Assembly (NCBI RefSeq): GCF_031191205.1
Contig: NZ_CP133470.1
Span: forward strand, 2,077,690 to 2,141,689
Reading direction: 5' to 3'
DNA length: 64,000 nt
DNA from: Haemophilus parainfluenzae ATCC 33392
GTDB lineage: Bacteria; Pseudomonadota; Gammaproteobacteria; Enterobacterales; Pasteurellaceae
The first letter of the stretch is position 1, and each line of letters opens with the position of its first letter. Under the pieces are notes generated by a model. It was not told the DNA's origin. It was given only the letters and a program-made list of their open reading frames with translations, and did not search any database. The position numbers were made by a program, and so were the translations under genes. Positions 59,501 through 64,000 of this stretch are shown piece after piece.

Positions 59501-60035
59501 CCGCACTTCCCATCGGGAAAAGATCTAAAAGTGATCCGCGCACAGCATATTCGCCATGTTCTAGCACTTGTTCTACAGAGCGATATCCTGCTGACTCTAA
59601 TTGTAATCGTAATTTTTCAATGACCAGACGGTCGTCTTTTTTAATCAAAAGGACATTATGCTGTAGATATTTCGGTGGACACACGCGCTGCATTAATGTG
59701 CTAATCGGCAAAACAAAGATGCCTTTTTTAGTATTTTGCAAATGAAATAGCGCACTTAAACGAGAAGAAATAATTTCTTGATGAGGAGAAAAAGAATCGT
59801 AAGGTAACGTTTCCCAATCAGGAAAAAACTGAACGGGCTGAGAAGTTAAATCCGGTAAAACTTGTGATAAACGAACTGCACTTTTGGTATCCTGTGTCAC
59901 AACCACCGTCAATCCATCATATTGCTCTGCAATTTCACTAACCGCAAGTGCATCTGCACTCGCCAATACATTGCCAAGAATTTTATGGTCATTGGGCTGA
60001 GTAGGAATATCAAAATTAAAATAGGTTGTTTTCAT
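56598..60035 (-). CDS. mfd: Transcription-repair coupling factor
   Basis: Mfd displaces RNA polymerase stalled at DNA lesions and recruits UvrA. The 1145-residue protein has the UvrB-like N-terminal module (DWETLPYDSFSPHQEIISSR), the CarD-like polymerase-interaction domain (IGQPVVHLDHGVGRYGGL) and the RecG-like motor. The motor shows Walker A GDVGFGKTEVA, the DEEH box in LLIIDEEHRFGVGQ and RADNFGLAQLHQLRGRVGRS. The chosen ATG lies immediately downstream of an uptake signal (minus-strand ACCGCACTT-ATG), with no strong ribosome site. A TTG four codons earlier would use part of that signal as coding sequence. Three further uptake signals lie within the gene. Confidence 0.96.
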   Translation of the reverse strand: MKTTYFNFDIPTQPNDHKILGNVLASADALAVSEIAEQYDGLTVVVTQDTKSAVRLSQVLPDLTSQPVQFFPDWETLPYDSFSPHQEIISSRLSALFHLQNTKKGIFVLPISTLMQRVCPPKYLQHNVLLIKKDDRLVIEKLRLQLESAGYRSVEQVLEHGEYAVRGSLLDLFPMGSAVPFRLDFFDDEIDSIRTFDVDTQRTLDEIQSINLLPAHEFPTDEKSIEFFRTQFRETFGEIRRDPEHIYQQISKGTLISGIEYWQPLFFDEMATLFDYLPEKTLFVDMETNQAQGERFYLDAKQRYEHRKVDPMRPLLPPERLWLSIDAVNHALKNYPKINFKAEKVRSSVRQKNLAVSALPAVTIQSQQKEPLSQLRQFIEHFKGNVLFSVETEGRRETLVDLLSPLKIKPKQIKTLSEANQDKFNLWVSRLEQGFILDEAKLAVITEHEILGERVQQRQRDKRKAVNPDTLVRNLAELKIGQPVVHLDHGVGRYGGLVTLDTGGLKAEYLLINYANESKLYVPVGSLHLISRYVGGSDETAPLHKLGNESWAKTRQKAAEKIRDVAAELLDVYAQREVKKGFEFKYDREEFQQFAATFPFEETHDQAMAINAVISDMCQPKAMDRLVCGDVGFGKTEVAMRAAFLAVMNHKQVAVLVPTTLLAQQHYENFKDRFANLPVNVEVLSRFKTAKEQKQILENLAEGKVDILIGTHKLIQSDVKFSDLGLLIIDEEHRFGVGQKEKIKQLRANIDILTLTATPIPRTLNMAMNGIRDLSIIATPPARRVSIKTFVRQKDDLIIREAILREILRGGQVYYLHNDVASIENTAEKLTALVPEARVVIGHGQMRERELERVMSDFYHQRYNVLVCSTIIETGIDVPTANTIIIERADNFGLAQLHQLRGRVGRSHHQAYAYLLTPPPKLMTKDAKRRLEALESLDNLGAGFILATHDLEIRGAGELLGNEQSGQIESIGFSLYMELLDAAVKALKEGREPSLEEITHQQAEIELRVPALLPEDYLGDVNMRLSFYKRIAAAESKQELDELKVELIDRFGLLPEATKNLLQIAEMRLMVKPLKVLKIDAGAQGGFIEFSPSAKVDPEKFIKLIQQNPIVYRFDGPLKFKFVKALPENKARLEFVMDLVKTLTE

Positions 60036-60125
60036 AAGTGCGGTCAATTTTTATCTCATTTTTTGCGTGAACAGCTGATTAGTTTAGCAAATTCACTCTA
60101 CTTTTCAATAATTATCTGTATAAAA

Positions 60126-60150
60126 AAACAGGGCTGATTTAACCCTGTTT
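60126..60150 (-). terminator. Terminator of the arcB-tmcA-DUF5363 operon
   Basis: AAACAGGG (60126-60133) pairs with CCCTGTTT (60143-60150), followed by T on the minus strand. Confidence 0.8.
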
Positions 60151-60154
60151 TCTC

Positions 60155-60328
60155 TTATTTTTTGAGTGGTTCAAGTGGCTTCTCTTTTTTTACATGACCA
60201 TCATCATCGAATTCGATACGTGGCATACAACCTCTACAAGCTCCTTTATCTAAACCGAGTTCTTTGCAAAACTTATTATATTCATCTACGGCTTTGCGAA
60301 ACCAACCTTTTTTTTCTTGTTCGCTCAT
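60155..60328 (-). CDS. Small 57-residue cysteine-containing protein (DUF5363-like)
   Basis: The protein begins MSEQEKKGWFRKAVDEYNKF and contains three cysteines arranged C-x9-C-x2-C (Cys21, Cys31, Cys34), which could bind a metal or form disulfides. It then has an acidic patch and a lysine-rich tail. It appears to belong to the small DUF5363 family, from memory of that family; the function is unknown. A strong AGGAGG ribosome site precedes the ATG, which overlaps the tmcA stop as ATGA, so it is translated in coupling with tmcA. Confidence 0.82.
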   Translation of the reverse strand: MSEQEKKGWFRKAVDEYNKFCKELGLDKGACRGCMPRIEFDDDGHVKKEKPLEPLKK

Positions 60329-62169
60329 CTTGCCTCCTTTTTTAATTTTTGTGCAATTTCCGAACGTAATGATTTTAACCCATTTTTCTTACTATAGGGT
60401 ATCTGTTTTGTGATGAAATAATCTCGCATTAAAGGACAATCTTTTTCATCTAAATTCATTAAAAATCGACGAATTGCCGGCAAAGCGGAAGCTAAAGTGC
60501 GGTGAAAATAAGCGAAGTTTTTTAGGCTTAACCAATCTTCATCAAGCAATTTCCAATCTACTGATGCGGTATTAAATTCCTGAGCAAGTGGATGAAAGGA
60601 CAAAGGCATATTTCGTTGAAAATATTGCTTCGCTTCTCTTTCCAATTCAATCCCCTGTGCAGAAAGGCCTTTTAGAGCAATAGCAGAATAACAACCACTA
60701 CTCGCCTCTAAATGCTCACCTAAATGAACAAGAGAAAAACCACATTTCTGCCAAAACTGAGCCAGTTCTTTGGTATAACCAAAACTCACTGATAAATAAT
60801 CCATATCGGCATTTTGTGTGATATATTCAATGAGTTGTGTACCTATACCATGCTGCTGCCACATAGGCTGAACCACAATTCTCGAAATGCGTAAAGCATG
60901 TAATTCACAAGCCTTTTGTTGTTGAGCATGAAAACAAAGTGCTTGAGGCACGAGATTGCCTTTTGGGCGTCTAGTCCCTTGTTGAATCGCTTCAATAAGG
61001 GCTGCATCTTCAATCCCGCCTTCTTTTAATGCCCAAACTGCCCCTAGTAAATCTTGTTCATTTTCAGCGGTAAAAAAACACTGTGAATTGGCATCAAACA
61101 ATCGCCGTAGATCTAAGGGTGATGTACGATAATGAGCTAATGTCATCAATCCATAGAATTGAGGCAATGAAGAAAGTACTTCCTCTTGTGAGCGTTCAGT
61201 AATTTGGCATGCTTTGCTTTTATCGTATGGTGTTTGCTTAACCTCATCCTCTACATCCAATAATAAAAGCTCATCGATAAATGCCTCTAAAGCATCATCT
61301 TTCGACCAACGTAGCGGTTCAATAAGTTCAAAGTCAGAAAAAGTACGGTTAATTTTTTGCTTAAATTTGAGCTCAAAGCCTCGTCCCGTTCCCTCATAAC
61401 TATGGATGGTAGTCGTAAATAGAATATGCTTAAAATGATGAGAAAAAGCGGTAAGTTGAGCAATCGGCAACATTGCCGCCTCATCAACAAAAAGCCAAGC
61501 ATTTTCAGAAAAAGAAGGATCATTTTGCAAAGCAAGGAAAAGCGCATCTGGTGCAATAAAGATAATCTCTTTTTGTGAAAATTCAGCCAAAATTTGGGCC
61601 GCACTTTTATTCGGTGCTGTGAGGTAAATTTTAGTATCCAGTTGATTCGCTAATAAGCCTGCAAGAGCTGATTTCCCTCTTCCTCGTTTAGCGGTAAGAA
61701 AGTAGAGTTCAGATTCTTTTTGTAAGATTTGCTCAATGATTTTCTGCTGATCTAAGGTTGCGTTGTGATTGACAAATAATTGCTGAAAAGTGCGGCCAAA
61801 TTTTAAATCATTTTGATGATAAAGAACGGGGAAACCATATTTATGAATACAATGCTTAAAATATGTCATAAATCTTGGTGTAGCAATTGTCTCAATCGAA
61901 CCTGACCAACGAAGACTATCTTCATCTAATTGAGAATGAAGTTTCTCCCAATTTGATAGCAAGACAATTAAGGCACCATTCATTTTCAATGTGCCTGCCG
62001 CAATGGCGAGCGCCTCTAAATGGATACCTTTCCGCGCATCAAACAAGATCGTCTCAAACTCTTGCCCAAGAAGATTTTGAATTTTAGAAAACGCATTAAT
62101 GATCAAGGTATTTGCCGGCAAATTAGACGGCATATTCTCACTGACTAAAATTTGAAAATGACGTGTCAT
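60325..62169 (-). CDS. tmcA: tRNA(Met) cytidine acetyltransferase
   Basis: TmcA makes N4-acetylcytidine at the wobble position of elongator tRNA-Met, using acetyl-CoA and ATP or GTP. The 614-residue protein has an N-terminal DUF1726-like domain, an RNA-helicase-like module with Walker A (TAKRGRGKSALAGLL, near residue 165) and Walker B (WLFVDEAAMLP), and a GNAT domain with RISRIVVQPMWQQHGIGTQL. It is somewhat shorter than E. coli TmcA (671). It starts 3 bp after the arcB stop and overlaps the small gene downstream by 4 bp. Confidence 0.94.
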   Translation of the reverse strand: MTRHFQILVSENMPSNLPANTLIINAFSKIQNLLGQEFETILFDARKGIHLEALAIAAGTLKMNGALIVLLSNWEKLHSQLDEDSLRWSGSIETIATPRFMTYFKHCIHKYGFPVLYHQNDLKFGRTFQQLFVNHNATLDQQKIIEQILQKESELYFLTAKRGRGKSALAGLLANQLDTKIYLTAPNKSAAQILAEFSQKEIIFIAPDALFLALQNDPSFSENAWLFVDEAAMLPIAQLTAFSHHFKHILFTTTIHSYEGTGRGFELKFKQKINRTFSDFELIEPLRWSKDDALEAFIDELLLLDVEDEVKQTPYDKSKACQITERSQEEVLSSLPQFYGLMTLAHYRTSPLDLRRLFDANSQCFFTAENEQDLLGAVWALKEGGIEDAALIEAIQQGTRRPKGNLVPQALCFHAQQQKACELHALRISRIVVQPMWQQHGIGTQLIEYITQNADMDYLSVSFGYTKELAQFWQKCGFSLVHLGEHLEASSGCYSAIALKGLSAQGIELEREAKQYFQRNMPLSFHPLAQEFNTASVDWKLLDEDWLSLKNFAYFHRTLASALPAIRRFLMNLDEKDCPLMRDYFITKQIPYSKKNGLKSLRSEIAQKLKKEAR

Positions 62170-62172
62170 GAA

Positions 62173-63939
62173 TTACTTTTCTAAATATGCTTCTAATTCA
62201 GCTAAATTTTTAGGCCATTCATTACTGAGTTGCGTTATCCATGAAGCAATATCAGATGTCCAATTTGGTAATGAGGTATCTTGAGCCTGTTTTGCGATAT
62301 TTTGAACATTAACAAGTCCTACCGAGGCGGCTGCACCTTTAATTTTATGTGCGACATCTGACACTGTTTGTTGCATATCTGAGTTTGCAAGATAATCCTC
62401 ATAAGCTGTCTCTAATTCATCTAAATAAATTGGCATCCATTGTTTAAATAAATCAACATTAGCTTTAGCTTGAGATTTTCCAATTAACTCAATAAGTGAA
62501 ATATTGATGCCTTCTTGAACGTGAGGAGTTTCTTCTTCATCAGAGATACATTCAATATCATCGCCTAAAAAAGTTTTAAAGCATTGACGTAATTCAACCA
62601 AAGAAAGTGGCTTGCGTAACACGCCATCCATTCCCTGCTCTTGATATTCTTCTTCGCTATGCATCACGTTCGCTGTAAAGGCAATTAAAGGCGGTAGAAA
62701 ATCGTAAATCCCTTCTTCGTAGTTTTTTCGCAAATATTGTGCGATATCAAAACCTGACATATCAGGCAACTTAATATCAAGAAAAACAATATCATAGGTA
62801 TTTTTCTCAAATAATCGGATCGCCTGTTCACCATTCATGGCAACATCAACATAATGCCCCTGCTTTTCAAGAATGCTTTTAGCCACAACCACATTCAATT
62901 CAACATCTTCAACTAATAAAATAGAAAGATGCTGCATGGCTGTTTCAGTATTCATCTCATTAGCTTGGGCTTTATCCGCAATAATCGTTAAATAAAAAGT
63001 AGAACCTTTATCCAGCTCACTTTCAACGGTTAAATCCCCTTGCATTAACTGCGCAAGATTTTTAGAAATCGCGAGGCCGATGCCACTTCCTGCAGAGCGA
63101 TGAATATTATCTTTAACCTGATAATACATGGTAAAAATCTTATCTAATTCACAAGGTGCAATTCCTGCCCCCGTATCAGTAACACTAAATTGATACTGAT
63201 TATCTTGCATTTTCTGCACCCTTAGGGTGACTTCACCTTTGTCAGTGAATTTGACGGCATTACTAATTAAATTCCAAAGAATTTGGCTAAGGCGAGCACG
63301 ATCGAGATAAAGCCAATTAGGTAAATTATCATCCAGTTTTAAAGAAAATTTTAGCTCCTTTTGTTCTGCCATCAAGGTGCCAAAATTATAGAAATCATTA
63401 AGTAGTGAATGGAAATCGCAAGGCTGAATATTTAATTCAATGCGTTTGGAGTCGATCTTATCTAAATCAATAATATCACTAAAAATATGTCCTAAACTGA
63501 CCGCACTTAGATTAATTGTATTGAGGTAATTTTGTTGTTGTTCTGTTAATTTATCATCTAATAGAATTCGGCTAAGACCAATAATCCCATTTAAAGGCGT
63601 ACGTAATTCATGACTAATCGTTGCAAGTAAGGTGCTTTTATCACGGCTATTTTTTTCCAATCGAGCTAGCGTTTTAGAGAGTTCTAAACGGGAACGTTCT
63701 AATCGCTCAACAAGCAGCGTAAAAAAATAAATAACAAAAGGAGCGGTAAATAAACCAAAAGTAATTGAGCGAGCAATGTCACTCCAGTGAATACCGTCAC
63801 TAAGAAGCGTGCTTAATAGGATTTGTATACAGATAGCTAAAATCGCAAGAATAGCAATACCAAGTAAAGAAAAGCGAACTCGACCTAATCGAATAACCCA
63901 ATCAACATAACGTTGCGCAAAATATCTAAAGTTTTTCAT
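62173..63939 (-). CDS. arcB: Aerobic respiration control sensor kinase ArcB (no PAS domain)
   Basis: ArcB senses the redox state of the respiratory chain and phosphorylates ArcA under low oxygen. The 588-residue protein has two membrane helices (about 23-43 and 59-78), a histidine kinase domain with His110 in ISHELRTPLNG and the N and G boxes (NLISNAVKF, DTGAGI). A receiver domain with Asp388 (IVFLDIKLPD) and a C-terminal Hpt domain with His531 (DVAHKIKGAAASVG) complete it. The PAS linker of E. coli ArcB (778 residues), which holds its redox-active cysteines, is absent: only about 30 residues separate the second helix from the H box. It leads the operon with tmcA. Confidence 0.95.
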   Translation of the reverse strand: MKNFRYFAQRYVDWVIRLGRVRFSLLGIAILAILAICIQILLSTLLSDGIHWSDIARSITFGLFTAPFVIYFFTLLVERLERSRLELSKTLARLEKNSRDKSTLLATISHELRTPLNGIIGLSRILLDDKLTEQQQNYLNTINLSAVSLGHIFSDIIDLDKIDSKRIELNIQPCDFHSLLNDFYNFGTLMAEQKELKFSLKLDDNLPNWLYLDRARLSQILWNLISNAVKFTDKGEVTLRVQKMQDNQYQFSVTDTGAGIAPCELDKIFTMYYQVKDNIHRSAGSGIGLAISKNLAQLMQGDLTVESELDKGSTFYLTIIADKAQANEMNTETAMQHLSILLVEDVELNVVVAKSILEKQGHYVDVAMNGEQAIRLFEKNTYDIVFLDIKLPDMSGFDIAQYLRKNYEEGIYDFLPPLIAFTANVMHSEEEYQEQGMDGVLRKPLSLVELRQCFKTFLGDDIECISDEEETPHVQEGINISLIELIGKSQAKANVDLFKQWMPIYLDELETAYEDYLANSDMQQTVSDVAHKIKGAAASVGLVNVQNIAKQAQDTSLPNWTSDIASWITQLSNEWPKNLAELEAYLEK

Positions 63940-64000
63940 TATTTATATTGAGAAATAAAAATTGAGATCATTCTATATAATTTTTGACAAAAATCCATAA

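Overview
The window is a stretch of Pasteurellaceae chromosome, most probably a Haemophilus close to H. parainfluenzae. The clearest sign is the Haemophilus-type DNA uptake signal AAGTGCGGT. About thirty exact copies are visible by eye, and several are arranged as inverted pairs that serve as transcription terminators. Nearly all genes are ordinary Haemophilus housekeeping genes in AT-rich DNA. The species call is an inference from gene content. No tRNA, rRNA, CRISPR array, prophage or insertion sequence was recognised.

Layout. 0-7 kb: the N-terminal part of pntA (cut by the window edge), tldD and rsmI on the minus strand, then lpoA-yraN-diaA-dolP (envelope and replication control) on the plus strand. 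7-13 kb: nrdA and nrdB, preceded by a well-spaced pair of NrdR boxes and separated by an unidentified 104-residue ORF that ends inside a REPIN-like palindrome pair, then a gene-like open segment with no start codon, then lysS. 13-21 kb (minus strand): a MetE-like methyltransferase behind a candidate MetJ operator, codB-codA behind a PurR box, and a 5-oxoprolinase operon (pxpB-pxpC-pxpA) with an NRAMP-fold transporter that lacks the usual metal-binding motifs. 20.7-31 kb: fbp, lptF-lptG, pepA, a YafD-like phosphodiesterase-fold protein, ytfE behind an FNR box, an LTA-synthase-like sulfatase-fold membrane enzyme, and a malic enzyme lacking the usual phosphotransacetylase tail. 31-38 kb: DUF1919 protein, rsuA, a Bcr-type exporter, an HktE-type catalase, an amino acid/cation symporter and nagK.

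38.1-47 kb is taken up by one gene for a 2956-residue trimeric autotransporter adhesin. It has an extended signal peptide, a YadA-like head, several necks, collagen-like Gly-X-Y stalk segments, a 483-residue tandem duplication and a YadA anchor. 47-49.7 kb: pgpB, ribA, a 47-residue lipoprotein and queC under a preQ1-I riboswitch. 49.9-55.3 kb: parE and parC (topoisomerase IV) with an intact AniA/NirK-type copper nitrite reductase gene between them on the same strand. 55.3-64 kb: gltS, mfd, and the operon arcB-tmcA-small DUF5363-like protein.

How the genes fit together. Several loci concern low-oxygen and nitrogen-oxide physiology: NirK makes nitric oxide from nitrite, YtfE repairs NO-damaged iron centres and sits behind an FNR box, and ArcB is the anoxic redox sensor. 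Nucleotide supply is the second theme: NrdAB, CodBA with PurR control, QueC and RibA. The observations most worth following up are nirK inside the parE/parC locus, the recent duplication in the giant adhesin, and the small ORF plus REPIN inside the nrd operon.
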